NCBI GenBank assembly: GCA_016183615.1
Contig: JACPEG010000046.1
Coordinates: 1-53,924, forward strand
Direction: 5' to 3'
Origin: Betaproteobacteria bacterium
GTDB lineage: Bacteria > Pseudomonadota > Gammaproteobacteria > Burkholderiales > UBA6910
Length of the DNA: 53,924 nucleotides
Position 1 is the first letter of the stretch. Each line of letters begins with the position of its first letter. Below the pieces are notes generated by a model. The model did no database searches. It was not told where the DNA came from and saw only the letters and a program-made list of their open reading frames with translations. The translations under genes and the position numbers were made by a program. Positions 1 through 8,773 of this stretch are shown here, in pieces.

Positions 1-37
1 CTTTCTTGCCCACTCGTTTCCTGCTACCTTCCTTCAT
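1..37 (-). CDS. 5' end of an unidentified gene running off the window
   Basis: On the minus strand an ATG at 37-35 is preceded by a clean AGGAGA ribosome binding site a few bases upstream. It opens a frame coding MKEGSRKRVGKK before the window ends. The peptide is very basic, but 12 residues are too few to name a family. The gene points away from the methyltransferase operon, so it marks the left edge of that operon. The start looks real because of the ribosome binding site; the function is unknown. Confidence 0.5.
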   Translation of the reverse strand, partial: MKEGSRKRVGKK

Positions 38-156
38 GGCGGTTCTCCTTTCGTGAGTTTCACGTTTTGGCGAACTCGATTCTCTCGAATCCACCGGGGA
101 ACCGCCACCTCAACTTTCAACTACGCGCGGGACACTGCCGTCGAAACCACGGCCCC

Positions 157-312
157 TTACTTCGGCGACGCAGTTGCGCGCAACCAATCCGGCATCATCC
201 GCAGCTTGGCGAGCCTTTCCTTCAAGCGCGGCATCTGCGCTTCCTCAGGAATCGAAATTATCGATTTTATTGGGTTGTTGCAGACGATAAACGGACGGCG
301 ATCATGCCACAT
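157..312 (-). CDS. Possible 51-residue protein or gene remnant, divergent from the methyltransferase
   Basis: A 52-codon minus-strand frame runs from ATG at 312 to TAA at 157. It begins MWHDRRPFIV and ends RATASPK, with a charged helical middle (EEAQMPRLKERLAKLR). No clear ribosome binding site precedes the ATG, so it may be the tail of a decayed gene rather than a working one. I do not recognise the family. It occupies most of the 310-base gap between the left-edge gene and the methyltransferase; nothing else was seen there apart from a short ATCGAT-centred AT-rich stretch near 256-270. Confidence 0.25.
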   Translation of the reverse strand: MWHDRRPFIVCNNPIKSIISIPEEAQMPRLKERLAKLRMMPDWLRATASPK

Positions 313-347
313 CTGACAACGGCGGAGCGCCGGAAGGGCAGGAACGT

Positions 348-1913
348 TTGATCAAAGTAGTCGACATTTTTGCCGGACCGGGTGGTCTGAGCGAAGGCAT
401 CTCGGCTGTTACGGACAGTCGCGGCAGGCCGGTTTTTGAAATCGTCCTGTCCGTCGAGATGGATGAACATGCTTATGAAACGCTACGCTTGCGGACGTTC
501 TTCCGGCAGTTCGGTAATGGTGCGCCGACCGATTACTATCGCTACCTGCGAGGCGAGATTCAGCGGATGGGCCTATACGACGCCCATCCCGTCGAAGCAA
601 AAACTGCGCAGGACCGGTGCTGGCACGCAGTGCTTGGACCCAATGGTGAGCCGACTCATCGGGTTCGCCGCCGAATTGACGAGGCGGTCGGCGACGACAC
701 AAGTTGGCTTCTGATCGGCGGACCACCCTGCCAAGCGTACTCAATCGCCGGCCGTTCACGGAATCAGGGCAATCCGGATTACGACCCACAAAAGGACGTG
801 CGGCAACGCCTTTACGTCGAGTACCTCCATATTCTGGCTGAACACCGGCCCGCGGTCTTCATCATGGAAAATGTAAAAGGTCTGCTCTCAGCCACGCTGG
901 AAAATGAGCGGATCTTCCATCGCATTCTGGACGACCTGCGAGATCCGGCAGGTGCGATTGCTAGAGAAGGCCGAGGCGGCAGTCGAATCCGAAAAGGGGG
1001 ATATCGAATCTACTCCCTTACCGAACCACGCATGTTCGAGAACGGTGATCTCAGGGGTTCAGTCATCCAAGCGGAGCGATACGGAATACCGCAGGCGCGC
1101 CATCGTGTCATTCTGCTCGGTGTACGGGATGACATCCAGGGTGTCACTCCGAAGACGCTTAAGCCGCAATCTGTCGTACCCGCCTCGTCCGTGCTTAATG
1201 GATTACCCCGCCTGCGCAGTGGGTTGTCGCGGATCGCGGATTCCGCCGAGGCGTGGGAACATTGCCTCACGTCGCAGGTTGATAGGCGCTGGGCCAACGC
1301 GGGCACGCGCAGGGTTGACAGTGCAGAACTCAGTTATTTGCTGCGCAGGACCCTGCGTGCGATCACTGCGCCCGCTGCTGACCGGGGCGGCGAGTTCGTC
1401 GCTGGTGAGATCACGTCAAAGTATGCTCAGGAGTGGTTCTGCGACGAAAAGATCGGTGGAGTCTGCAATCACGGCACTCGCTTGCACATGGAATCCGACC
1501 TCTTCAGGTATGTCTATGCTTCGTGCTACGCGAAACTTCACGGGATATCGCCATCGCTTAGGCATTTCCCGACGGATCTGTTGCCGGATCATTACAGCGT
1601 GGACAAGGCTCTCGTTAACGGAGGGTATTTCGCTGATCGCTTCCGCGTTCAAGTGGGGACCAGGCCGAGCACCACTGTGGTCTCGCATATCGGCAAGGAT
1701 GGACACTACTACATTCACCCTGATCCCTCGCAGTGCCGTAGCCTGACTGTCCGTGAAGCGGCCCGAATTCAAACCTTTCCGGATAACTACGTGTTCTGCG
1801 GACCCAAGACGGCTCAATACGTTCAGGTCGGCAATGCTGTTCCCCCGCTGCTGGCAAAACAGATTGGCGAGATTGTCTTCGACACACTCCGGCAAGCAGG
1901 GGCAAATGGCTGA
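348..1913 (+). CDS. DNA (cytosine-5)-methyltransferase
   Basis: This is an m5C DNA methyltransferase of the Dcm family, 521 residues. Motif I for S-adenosylmethionine (VDIFAGPGGLSEG) lies at residues 5-17. The catalytic loop GGPPCQAYS has its nucleophile at Cys128, ENV is at 174-176, a YGIPQARHRVILLG motif lies near the middle, and motif X (VGNAVPPLLAKQIGE) is near the C-terminus. A spacer between motifs VIII and IX is presumably the target-recognition domain. The start is TTG at 348, preceded by a GGCAGGA site; the only nearby ATG is out of frame. The stop overlaps the vsr start (TGATG). It probably protects self DNA for the nuclease and ATPases downstream. The target sequence cannot be read from the protein. 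Confidence 0.95.
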   Translation: MIKVVDIFAGPGGLSEGISAVTDSRGRPVFEIVLSVEMDEHAYETLRLRTFFRQFGNGAPTDYYRYLRGEIQRMGLYDAHPVEAKTAQDRCWHAVLGPNGEPTHRVRRRIDEAVGDDTSWLLIGGPPCQAYSIAGRSRNQGNPDYDPQKDVRQRLYVEYLHILAEHRPAVFIMENVKGLLSATLENERIFHRILDDLRDPAGAIAREGRGGSRIRKGGYRIYSLTEPRMFENGDLRGSVIQAERYGIPQARHRVILLGVRDDIQGVTPKTLKPQSVVPASSVLNGLPRLRSGLSRIADSAEAWEHCLTSQVDRRWANAGTRRVDSAELSYLLRRTLRAITAPAADRGGEFVAGEITSKYAQEWFCDEKIGGVCNHGTRLHMESDLFRYVYASCYAKLHGISPSLRHFPTDLLPDHYSVDKALVNGGYFADRFRVQVGTRPSTTVVSHIGKDGHYYIHPDPSQCRSLTVREAARIQTFPDNYVFCGPKTAQYVQVGNAVPPLLAKQIGEIVFDTLRQAGANG

Positions 1914-2350
1914 TGGACCGGCTATCGCGGGAAATGCGCAGTTGGAATATGTCACGAATCCGTGGTCGTGACACATCTCCGGAGCGAGCCGTCCGATCCC
2001 TTCTCCACAGAATGGGCTACCGATTTCGGTTACATCAGCACGCGCTTCCTGGTAGACCGGATTTGGTCCTGCCTCGTTACTGCACCGTTGTATTTGTTCA
2101 CGGTTGCTTCTGGCATCGACACGCCGGATGCCGTTTCGCCTATGTACCCAAGACGAGAACGGCGTTCTGGAAGGCGAAGTTCAACGCCAATCGTGCAAGA
2201 GACCGGAAGGCTGTTGGGGAACTTAAGGCGCTAGGGTGGCACGTTATCGTCGTGTGGGAATGTGAACTTCGAGAACCGCAGCATTTGGCGCAGAAACTGG
2301 ACACCTGGCTTCGCGCTAATCTCCCCGGATGCGATACAGCACGGCAGTGA
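1913..2350 (+). CDS. vsr: Very short patch repair (Vsr) endonuclease
   Basis: This 145-residue protein matches the Vsr family, which nicks DNA 5' of the T in T:G mismatches made when 5-methylcytosine deaminates. Visible marks are the N-terminal MSRIRGRDTSPE stretch, the GRPDLV catalytic aspartate, the VFVHGCFWH histidine motif with a nearby cysteine, and a C-terminal ALGWHVIVVWECEL strand. Family length is about 130-155, so it looks complete. It starts inside the methyltransferase stop codon, implying translational coupling. Its expected role is to offset the mutagenic cost of the upstream methyltransferase, although Vsr-like proteins in such operons have also been proposed as restriction nucleases. 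Confidence 0.93.
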   Translation: MDRLSREMRSWNMSRIRGRDTSPERAVRSLLHRMGYRFRLHQHALPGRPDLVLPRYCTVVFVHGCFWHRHAGCRFAYVPKTRTAFWKAKFNANRARDRKAVGELKALGWHVIVVWECELREPQHLAQKLDTWLRANLPGCDTARQ

Positions 2351-2358
2351 GGAAGAGT

Positions 2359-3756
2359 ATGGCAAGACAGAAATCCACCGTGGAAGTCATTCCGTCAGCA
2401 AGAAGGCTCATCCAGTCACTGCGGGATGTCGGCTATGATTTCAAGCATGCCGTCGCAGATCTGATTGACAACAGCGTTGCTGCAAGCGCCTCGACCGTTG
2501 CTATTGAGATGCGATTTAATGGCAGGGAGTCTTGGGTCAGAGTGGCCGACGACGGCGTTGGCATGAACGGCCGTACCATAACCGAGGCTATGAGGTTCGG
2601 CACGGAGAGAGACTACGAGGCAGAGGAACTTGGCAAGTTTGGTCTCGGTCTGAAGACGGCATCTCTTTCTCAGTGCTCACGGCTGACCGTAGCCAGTCGG
2701 ATCGACTCCTCCGCCCGCCGGATCGAGGTCAGACAGTGGGACATGGCGCATGTACAGGCTACGAACCGCTGGGAGATCATCGACGTTCCATCAGATGAAC
2801 GACCTGACCAACTCATAGAGCCTCTCCAAGACGGAACGGGCACGGTCGTCCTTTGGGAGCTCATGGACCGCGTACTTGGATACAAGATTCCGTGGGGGGA
2901 CCGAGCACGGGTGGGCTTTCTCCGACTCGCCGAGGAGCTTGACTTGCATCTCGGCATGGTCTTTCACCGATTCCTCACTGGTGAGGCTAGGCGCAAAAAG
3001 AAACTCCGAATCACGATCAACAGCACTGCGGTCGAGCCTTGGGACCCATTTGTCCAGCATGAGAAGGCGACCTTGGCGCTTCCGGGGAAACAATTCGAGA
3101 TCAACGGGGACGAGGGACCAGGCCTCGTCCTGTATACCCCTTACATTCTCCCGCCGCAGGACAAGTTCTCATCGCTTAAAGCCTTCGATAGGAGCGCCGG
3201 ACCGGGTAAGTGGAACTACCAGCAGGGGTTCTACATCTACCGGGCAGACCGGATGATTCAGAGTGGCGGCTGGTCGTACATGCGCACATCGGACGAACAC
3301 ACCAAGCTCGCCCGTGTCGCCCTTGATTTCTGGCCTGATCTCGATTCTGCTTTCGATCTCAATGTCGCGAAGGCCAGAGTCAACTTGCCAGCTGACCTGC
3401 GGGCCAAACTGCAGCCGGAGGTTGAACAGCTCGTCAAGCAAGCGCGCCACGTCTATTCGACTCGAAGCGGTAACAGTGACCAGCAAGGCGCAGGTCATTC
3501 CCGTGAGACGCTACAGCCATCTTCTGCGCCTGCGCTGATCGGGGTGCACGGCACTTCTCAGCTCGTTCCTGAGTATGATGCTTCAAACAATGTGATCGAC
3601 GCAGAGACACAACCTCGTATGTCGAAAAGTCACGCCGATATCGGTCAGGCACTGGAGCATGCAGCCCGGACCGCGGGAGAAAGCCGCGCGCTGAACATAA
3701 TCCGAAGGGTTCTGAAATCCGAGAATCCTGAGGCAGCAGCAGAGATAGGATGGTAA
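2359..3756 (+). CDS. MORC/MutL-like GHKL ATPase of a restriction-type operon
   Basis: A GHKL-fold ATPase (Hsp90/MutL/histidine-kinase superfamily), 465 residues. The ATP-binding motifs are near the N-terminus: DLIDNS (N box), DDGVGM (G1) and GKFGLGLKTAS (G2). The rest has no recognised domain. MORC/MutL-like ATPases of this sort are known from comparative genomics to sit in operons with methyltransferases, Vsr, Z1 and PD-(D/E)XK proteins. ATG 2359 is preferred over the in-frame ATG at 2329 because GAGGAAGAG lies directly upstream and the start then falls 8 bases after the vsr stop. The likely role is an ATP-driven clamp or signalling switch (inference). Its end overlaps the next frame by 7 bases. 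Confidence 0.85.
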   Translation: MARQKSTVEVIPSARRLIQSLRDVGYDFKHAVADLIDNSVAASASTVAIEMRFNGRESWVRVADDGVGMNGRTITEAMRFGTERDYEAEELGKFGLGLKTASLSQCSRLTVASRIDSSARRIEVRQWDMAHVQATNRWEIIDVPSDERPDQLIEPLQDGTGTVVLWELMDRVLGYKIPWGDRARVGFLRLAEELDLHLGMVFHRFLTGEARRKKKLRITINSTAVEPWDPFVQHEKATLALPGKQFEINGDEGPGLVLYTPYILPPQDKFSSLKAFDRSAGPGKWNYQQGFYIYRADRMIQSGGWSYMRTSDEHTKLARVALDFWPDLDSAFDLNVAKARVNLPADLRAKLQPEVEQLVKQARHVYSTRSGNSDQQGAGHSRETLQPSSAPALIGVHGTSQLVPEYDASNNVIDAETQPRMSKSHADIGQALEHAARTAGESRALNIIRRVLKSENPEAAAEIGW

Positions 3757-6440
3757 TCATGATCGAGCAGTACCTTCGCGCGGTACGAAGCCTGATCGAT
3801 ACCTTGAGGGTTTCGATTTCCGATGCGATCGAGATGGCGCGAGTTCCTGCCGGGATCAGGGATCGGGTTCGCGTCCGCTATGAAGAGGAAACGGCACTAC
3901 CCATTCGAAGGGCCAATGTCCTTTCGGGGACCGGCGGTCCACGCCCGTGGTTCCAACAATGGGACCCCTCGACAGGATATTACTGGCGGAGACAAAGGGG
4001 CTATCTGATCGATCGGCTCGGATGGAATCAGGCTGATGTTGGCTCGCTGGATGACACCACTGATCGGATTCTTTCACACTTGGAAGATCCTCGCCTCCAA
4101 GGACCGGGCCAGTTTGACGTGCGCGGTCTCGTCATGGGCTATGTGCAGAGCGGCAAGACGGCGAATTTCTGCGCGCTCACCGCCAAGGCGGCAGACGCCG
4201 GGTACAAACTTGTGATCATTCTGTCAGGCATCCACAACTCGCTGCGCCTGCAGACGCAGCGCCGCATCAACCGTGCTCTGGGGCTTGACCCTACCGGCGT
4301 CCCTGAACCAGAACCCGGACGTCGCTGGATCGGCCTGACGACGCCAACCCTGCACGGCGACTTCCGGCCTGGAACGATTGATGCCAACGTGCTTCAGGGG
4401 AATGAGCACGTGTTAATGGTCTGCAAGAAGAACGCCTCTGTTCTGCGTCGGCTCACCGGCTGGATCGAGAACCGTGCTCCCGCCAGCCTGCCGGTACTCA
4501 TCATCGACGATGAGGCGGACCAGGCATCGATCAATACCGGGGGTAACCGACCCCCGTTCCAGGAGGAATCAGACCTGTCTCCGGACGATCTTGATAACCT
4601 TCAGCACTTGGAGGATGAACTCGATCCATCGGTCATCAATGGCCTGGTCCGTGCACTCGTTCGGTCCTTCAGCCGGGTGTCGTATGTCGCCTATACGGCA
4701 ACACCCTTCGCCAATGTTCTGATCAATCACTTGGCGATTGACCGTGACGTATTTCATGATCTGTACCCACGTGATTTCATTGTGGCGCTGCCGCGGCCGA
4801 ACGGGTACACGGGAGCCGAGCGACTGTTCGGACGCGAGCCTCTCCCCGGCGAACATGATGGGCAACCTAGCCTCGATATTATCGACTTGGTTCCCGAACA
4901 CGAAGCCGATCTGCTCACGCCACGAGGTCCAGAAGTTGACACCTTCGATCCGATGATCTGCCCTTCAATGCGCCTGGCGTTTCTTGACTTCGTACTCGCA
5001 ACAGCTGGCCGCAGCCAGCGGTCCGGGGCCGATATCCCGGCGACCATGCTGATTCACACTCATCACCGGAAACCGGTCCAGAACCGACTGGGTGAACACC
5101 TGCGCGGATTCGTCGCCGAGATCCGGCAGAGCTGGCGTTATGACAGGACTGCCATCCGTCCCCAACTCGCGGATCGATGGAACAGGCGCTTCCGCCCCGT
5201 GATTGCTTCCGTGGACGTCAGCCACGATGTGCCCTTTGACACCATCCAAGAGCACGTTGATCGGTTCTTCCGTGATCCGGTGCCTGTTCTCGTTCTCAAC
5301 TCAGATTCCACCGACGAGCTCGACTTTGAAGCTGACCCGAATCTGAAGGCCGTTGTCGTCGGCGGGAATCGCCTTTCGCGCGGTCTTACATTGGAAGGTC
5401 TGCTGGTGAGCTTCTACCTCCGGCGTACGGAGTGCTTCGACACCCTGATGCAGATGGGAAGATGGTTCGGATACAGGGAGCAATACGTCGATCTGACAAG
5501 AATACAGACGACTGCCGAACTCTCAGGGTGGTTCCGCGACCTCGCCCTCGCCGAAGAGGAACTCCGACACGAGATCACGCGCTACGAGCGGGAGAATCTG
5601 ACTCCACTTGACTTCGGCCCACGCATCCGAAGCCACCCTGTTATGATGATCACCGCCCAGAACAAGATGGGCAGCGCCCGCACTGTCTCGCAGAACTACT
5701 CTGGCTATCTTCTTCAGACGACGGCGTTCCGGCTTGAGGACCGTGCTTGGCTTGAATCGAATCTGGACGCAGCCCGGCAACTGCTCGCCGACATCGGTCA
5801 GCCAAACCACCCGTCTGCCACCGCGGCACGACCCGTCTGGGCCGACGTTCCATGGCAGACGGTGGATGCCTTCCTTTCGCGCTACCGGTTCGACCCGCGC
5901 GGTTCTCACGAAATGGGTGCCATTCGGCAGTATCTCCAGGCGCAGGCCCGCCAAGATGAACTTATCGAGTGGTACGTGGCCGTGCCCGGCCTGTCTTCAA
6001 GGGACGATCAGCTTGGCACGGAGCCTGCCTTGTCAATCCGCGGCATGGCCATCAACCGGATCAGCCGGACCCGGCTGCGGAACAAGCCCTACGACATCGG
6101 AACGCTTGTCAACCCAGCTACCCAGGGAGGCACGCCGGGTTCAGGTGATGAGGAGATCGGACTGACCGATGCCCAGCTTGCCGCTGCGCGTGCAACCGTT
6201 AACGAAGCCGGCAGCTTTCCGCGCGCGCTTCGGCGTCAGCGGAATCCCAGACAGGGCCTTCTTCTCCTATATCCAATCAGCCCGAACTCGCGGCCGCGCA
6301 GCGGTATACCTAGCCGTCAGCCGTTGTTCGATGATCCGGTCCGGGACGGGGTAACGGTGGTAGGTATGGCAATGGTCTCCCCCGTGAGTGAAAGCGCTGC
6401 CACCATTGAATACGTGGTTGGATCAGTCGGTTCACCGTAG
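3750..6440 (+). CDS. Z1-domain superfamily II helicase-like ATPase
   Basis: This 896-residue protein carries the Z1 domain. A Walker A-like GYVQSGKTAN lies around residues 130-140, a Walker B/DEAD-like LIIDDEADQAS near 250, and YVAYTATPFANV (motif III-like) near 310. The late motifs VVGGNRLSRGLTLEG and LMQMGRWFGYR are typical of superfamily II helicases. Z1 ATPases occur next to MORC-like ATPases and nucleases in restriction-type loci, so DNA translocation or remodelling during restriction is the likely task. Two starts are possible: ATG 3750, which overlaps the upstream gene, and ATG 3759, which has AGGA at 3747-3750 in better spacing. The C-terminal third has no clear domain. Confidence 0.9.
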   Translation: MVIMIEQYLRAVRSLIDTLRVSISDAIEMARVPAGIRDRVRVRYEEETALPIRRANVLSGTGGPRPWFQQWDPSTGYYWRRQRGYLIDRLGWNQADVGSLDDTTDRILSHLEDPRLQGPGQFDVRGLVMGYVQSGKTANFCALTAKAADAGYKLVIILSGIHNSLRLQTQRRINRALGLDPTGVPEPEPGRRWIGLTTPTLHGDFRPGTIDANVLQGNEHVLMVCKKNASVLRRLTGWIENRAPASLPVLIIDDEADQASINTGGNRPPFQEESDLSPDDLDNLQHLEDELDPSVINGLVRALVRSFSRVSYVAYTATPFANVLINHLAIDRDVFHDLYPRDFIVALPRPNGYTGAERLFGREPLPGEHDGQPSLDIIDLVPEHEADLLTPRGPEVDTFDPMICPSMRLAFLDFVLATAGRSQRSGADIPATMLIHTHHRKPVQNRLGEHLRGFVAEIRQSWRYDRTAIRPQLADRWNRRFRPVIASVDVSHDVPFDTIQEHVDRFFRDPVPVLVLNSDSTDELDFEADPNLKAVVVGGNRLSRGLTLEGLLVSFYLRRTECFDTLMQMGRWFGYREQYVDLTRIQTTAELSGWFRDLALAEEELRHEITRYERENLTPLDFGPRIRSHPVMMITAQNKMGSARTVSQNYSGYLLQTTAFRLEDRAWLESNLDAARQLLADIGQPNHPSATAARPVWADVPWQTVDAFLSRYRFDPRGSHEMGAIRQYLQAQARQDELIEWYVAVPGLSSRDDQLGTEPALSIRGMAINRISRTRLRNKPYDIGTLVNPATQGGTPGSGDEEIGLTDAQLAAARATVNEAGSFPRALRRQRNPRQGLLLLYPISPNSRPRSGIPSRQPLFDDPVRDGVTVVGMAMVSPVSESAATIEYVVGSVGSP

Positions 6441-6444
6441 GGGG

Positions 6445-7464
6445 ATGACCGTGACACTTGATGAGCTGGAATCATCATGGGCTTCGCTGCAGGCTCCGGC
6501 ATTCCCCGAGGGGATCAGCGGGCGGCGCGCTGCAGGTTTGCCACCGGACAGACCCGTGTACCTTGCGGTAGACAACCTCGGACGAAGGCATCTTCTTGTT
6601 CAGGTTCCTGATGCGACCGCGCCCATCAGTCAGCGCGAGACCCGCAGCCTTGAGGTCACGACGGCGAGGTTTCAGGTGGGATCCAATCCGGAGGCGGTCT
6701 ATGTTGATCTGGCGTGCACAGATTCAGCCCAGTTTGCGACCTTTTCTGCCGTTGCGCAGGATCTGATCCGTTCCCTTCGACATTCTCAGGAACCGCTGCG
6801 GGATTCGATCATCAACGCTCTGGCACGCTGGCGTGCATTCTGGAGTGCGAAGGGGACCGGAATGAGCCGGGAAGAAGCGCTCGGACTCTTCGGCGAACTC
6901 TGGTTTCTGCGCCGGTGGCTCCGTCCGGTCAATGCCGAGGTAATAAGTCGCTGGCAGGCAACGGATGCCGCACGTCATGATTTTCAGTGGCACTCAGCGT
7001 CTGTGGAAGTCAAGACGGCCGCGATGCAGTCGGCCGCGGCCCCGGTCCACCACATAGCAAGTCTGGATCAGCTTGCCGACCCGGAACAGGGACAGCTATT
7101 TCTGTTCAGCCTCCAGGTTTGCGACGACGCACTGGCGGCGAATACGCTGCACAGCCTCGTGAACTCGCTCATCGGCGAACTTCAGAATGACTTTCAGGCG
7201 TTGAGCGCATTGAACGAGAAACTCGCAGCGCGTGGCTATTCCCCTGCCGATTCCCAAGCACCCGTCCGGTCCTTACGTATCCTAGCGGAGCGGTTTTATC
7301 GTGTGGACGGCGAGTTTCCGCGGCTATTGCGTACTACATTCGAACCACTCGGCATTCCGAACGGTGTGGCTCAGGTTAGCTACTCGCTCAATCTCGCGGC
7401 GTGCGAGAACTGGTTGGTCGCCGTGAACCCGGAAGAGGCCACCGGAATACTTGAAGGATGTTAG
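6445..7464 (+). CDS. PD-(D/E)XK nuclease-motif protein (DUF4420-type)
   Basis: A 339-residue protein matching the PD-(D/E)XK motif family that follows Z1 proteins. Candidate catalytic residues are the Glu of LFGELWFLRR, the Asp of AARHDFQW and the Glu/Lys of SVEVKTA, in the order expected for a restriction-endonuclease fold. ATG 6445 follows the Z1 stop by 4 bases behind a GGGGG stretch. A longer frame from 6388 would overlap Z1 by 53 bases and is less likely. It is probably the DNA-cutting subunit. In related loci an AIPR-type gene often follows; here the operon ends and a scar begins, so a subunit may be missing or not required. Confidence 0.85.
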   Translation: MTVTLDELESSWASLQAPAFPEGISGRRAAGLPPDRPVYLAVDNLGRRHLLVQVPDATAPISQRETRSLEVTTARFQVGSNPEAVYVDLACTDSAQFATFSAVAQDLIRSLRHSQEPLRDSIINALARWRAFWSAKGTGMSREEALGLFGELWFLRRWLRPVNAEVISRWQATDAARHDFQWHSASVEVKTAAMQSAAAPVHHIASLDQLADPEQGQLFLFSLQVCDDALAANTLHSLVNSLIGELQNDFQALSALNEKLAARGYSPADSQAPVRSLRILAERFYRVDGEFPRLLRTTFEPLGIPNGVAQVSYSLNLAACENWLVAVNPEEATGILEGC

Positions 7465-7525
7465 GGCGAAACCAAGAATGGGTGTTCGAGAAGATAGTTG
7501 ACAGATAAGTCCGAGGGCGCCGCAC

Positions 7526-7687
7526 TCACGAAATCCAGTACTCCGCCGGCCGGCTGAAAAACTCCTCCAGCCTGATGCCGTCGGCGCCGACCAGGAGCTT
7601 TCGCTTCGGACGGGACGCGCGGTCGAAGGTTTCCACTCCCCGGAGCGTAGCGCGGCGCCGGACGGTCTTGATCCAGAAGGCCGCGAT
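7526..7687 (-). pseudogene. Decayed C-terminal tail of a DUF4143/COG1373-type ATPase (copy A)
   Basis: Read on the minus strand this stretch codes LRGVETFDRASRPKRKLL followed by VGADGIRLEEFFSRPAEY and a stop. That is the characteristic end of AAA ATPases with a C-terminal DUF4143 domain. The nuclease-like EVK of the intact domain (kept in copy C near 10380) is replaced by WIK, and no start or ATPase domain exists upstream. It is a remnant. It fills part of the 346-base gap between the nuclease gene and the toxin-antitoxin pair; nothing else was seen there before the vapB operator. Confidence 0.6.
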
Positions 7688-7766
7688 ACTCCACACCCAT
7701 TCGCGGGCAAGCGAAGCCCGATCTCGCACATTGGCGGGACCTGCGTTCTTGTCGGGGTAACTGGAA

Positions 7767-7795
7767 GGTATTACACTTATTAATGAGGTAATACC
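7767..7795. promoter_or_regulatory. Inverted-repeat operator before the toxin-antitoxin pair
   Basis: A perfect 8-bp inverted repeat, GGTATTAC at 7767-7774 and GTAATACC at 7788-7795, has its half-sites 21 bp apart centre to centre, about two helical turns. It sits in an AT-rich pocket just upstream of a strong GGAGG site and the antitoxin ATG. AbrB/MazE-type antitoxins bind such dyads to repress their own operon, so it is the likely autoregulatory operator (inference from position and symmetry). Confidence 0.6.
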
Positions 7796-7810
7796 TATCG
7801 TGGAGGCATT

Positions 7811-8050
7811 ATGGCGACGACCGTGACGAGCAAGGGGCAGGTTACGATTCCGAAGAAAGTGCGCGACGCCCTCGGGCTGACCCCGGGGAGCGCGGTCGAG
7901 TTCAGCGTCAGCCGCGAGGGCGAGGTCGTCCTGCACCGGGCCGGCGCCCGCCGGCGCGGCAAGGCCGACCGGTTCGAGGCGGCGCGTGGAAAGGCTCAGC
8001 TCAAATGGCGCACCGATGAGCTGATGGCGTTGCTGCGGGGCGACGACTGA
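7811..8050 (+). CDS. AbrB/MazE-family antitoxin
   Basis: A 79-residue protein with the AbrB/SpoVT swapped-hairpin DNA-binding signature at its N-terminus: VTSKGQVTIPKKVRDALG followed by LTPGSAVEFSV. The C-terminal 35 residues (GKADRFEAARGKAQLKWR onward) are charged and probably wrap the toxin. GGAGG precedes the ATG. Its stop codon overlaps the toxin start as TGATG, the usual layout of a vapBC operon. It should neutralise the PIN-domain toxin and repress the operon through the inverted repeat upstream. Confidence 0.9.
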   Translation: MATTVTSKGQVTIPKKVRDALGLTPGSAVEFSVSREGEVVLHRAGARRRGKADRFEAARGKAQLKWRTDELMALLRGDD

Positions 8051-8457
8051 TGCTGCTGGTGGACACCAATGTCCTGGTTGACGTCCTGGAGGACGATCCC
8101 GGGTGGGCGGACTGGTCCGTCCGGCAACTGCGCGCCCAATCCCAGGTGCACGAGCTTGCCATCAACCCCATCATCTATGCGGAGCTTTCGCTCGCCTTCG
8201 AAACGGTCGAAGCGCTGGACCGCGCGCTGGGACGCCTCGGGATAAAGCTCCACGAGGTTCCACGGCCGGCGCTGTTTCTCGCGGGCAAGGCATTTGTCCG
8301 GTACCGCCGCGAGGGCGGCAGGAAACACAACGTGCCCGCGGACTTTTTTGTCGGCGCCCAGGCTGCCGTTCTGGGCTGCCCGATTCTCACCCGGGATGCG
8401 CGTCGCTACCGCTCGTACTTTCCGCGGGTGAAGCTCATTACTCCGGAACGCGCCTGA
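8050..8457 (+). CDS. vapC: PIN-domain ribonuclease toxin (VapC type)
   Basis: A 135-residue PIN-domain protein. The first acidic residue lies in LLVDTNVLVDVLE (Asp5), a second in IIYAELSLAFE, and later acidic residues in VPADFFVGAQA and ILTRDARRY, so the Mg-binding cluster looks intact. VapC toxins cleave specific tRNAs or rRNA to stop translation. The gene begins one base inside the antitoxin stop. Length and motif order are normal for the family, suggesting a working pair even though its surroundings are full of broken genes. Confidence 0.92.
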   Translation: MLLVDTNVLVDVLEDDPGWADWSVRQLRAQSQVHELAINPIIYAELSLAFETVEALDRALGRLGIKLHEVPRPALFLAGKAFVRYRREGGRKHNVPADFFVGAQAAVLGCPILTRDARRYRSYFPRVKLITPERA

Positions 8458-8497
8458 CCGTTTATCAGAAACGCGCCGGGGTTGACCGTGGCGTCAT

Positions 8498-8569
8498 TCA
8501 CGAGAGCCAATACTCCGGCGGCCTGCTGAAAAACTCCTCCAGCGTAATGCCGTCGGCGCTGACCAGAGT
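8498..8569 (-). pseudogene. Decayed C-terminal tail of a DUF4143-type ATPase (copy B)
   Basis: The minus strand codes LVSADGITLEEFFSRPPEY plus two residues and a stop. This is the same protein tail as copies A (7526-7687) and C (10247-10494), but only about 23 codons survive. Upstream on that strand the similarity stops abruptly near 8570. The rest of the 316-base gap (8458-8773) shows no other recognisable feature. Confidence 0.55.
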
Positions 8570-8773
8570 CTTGTGCGGGGCTCCACGCGGACGCGTGCGC
8601 ACTGTCGCGCCCCGTGCCGGGAAGCGGTCGCCGTTACGAATGCCAACTCTTCCGCGGCGATCCGGGGAAACGGCGGGCCGGTTACGACGAATGCGGCAAG
8701 TGTGAACACTGCCCTGACAAAAGCTTTCCATGAATTGGTCCCGATCGGTTAAGCTCGGGTCTGAGACGGGGTC

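Noticed and set aside
53..351. Plus-strand frames before the methyltransferase (87 and 94 codons)
   Set aside because: No ribosome binding site, no recognisable domain; one ends inside the methyltransferase start region in another frame.
7465..7760. AIPR-type gene completing the defence operon
   Set aside because: The space after the nuclease gene holds only a minus-strand DUF4143 tail and no long plus-strand frame.
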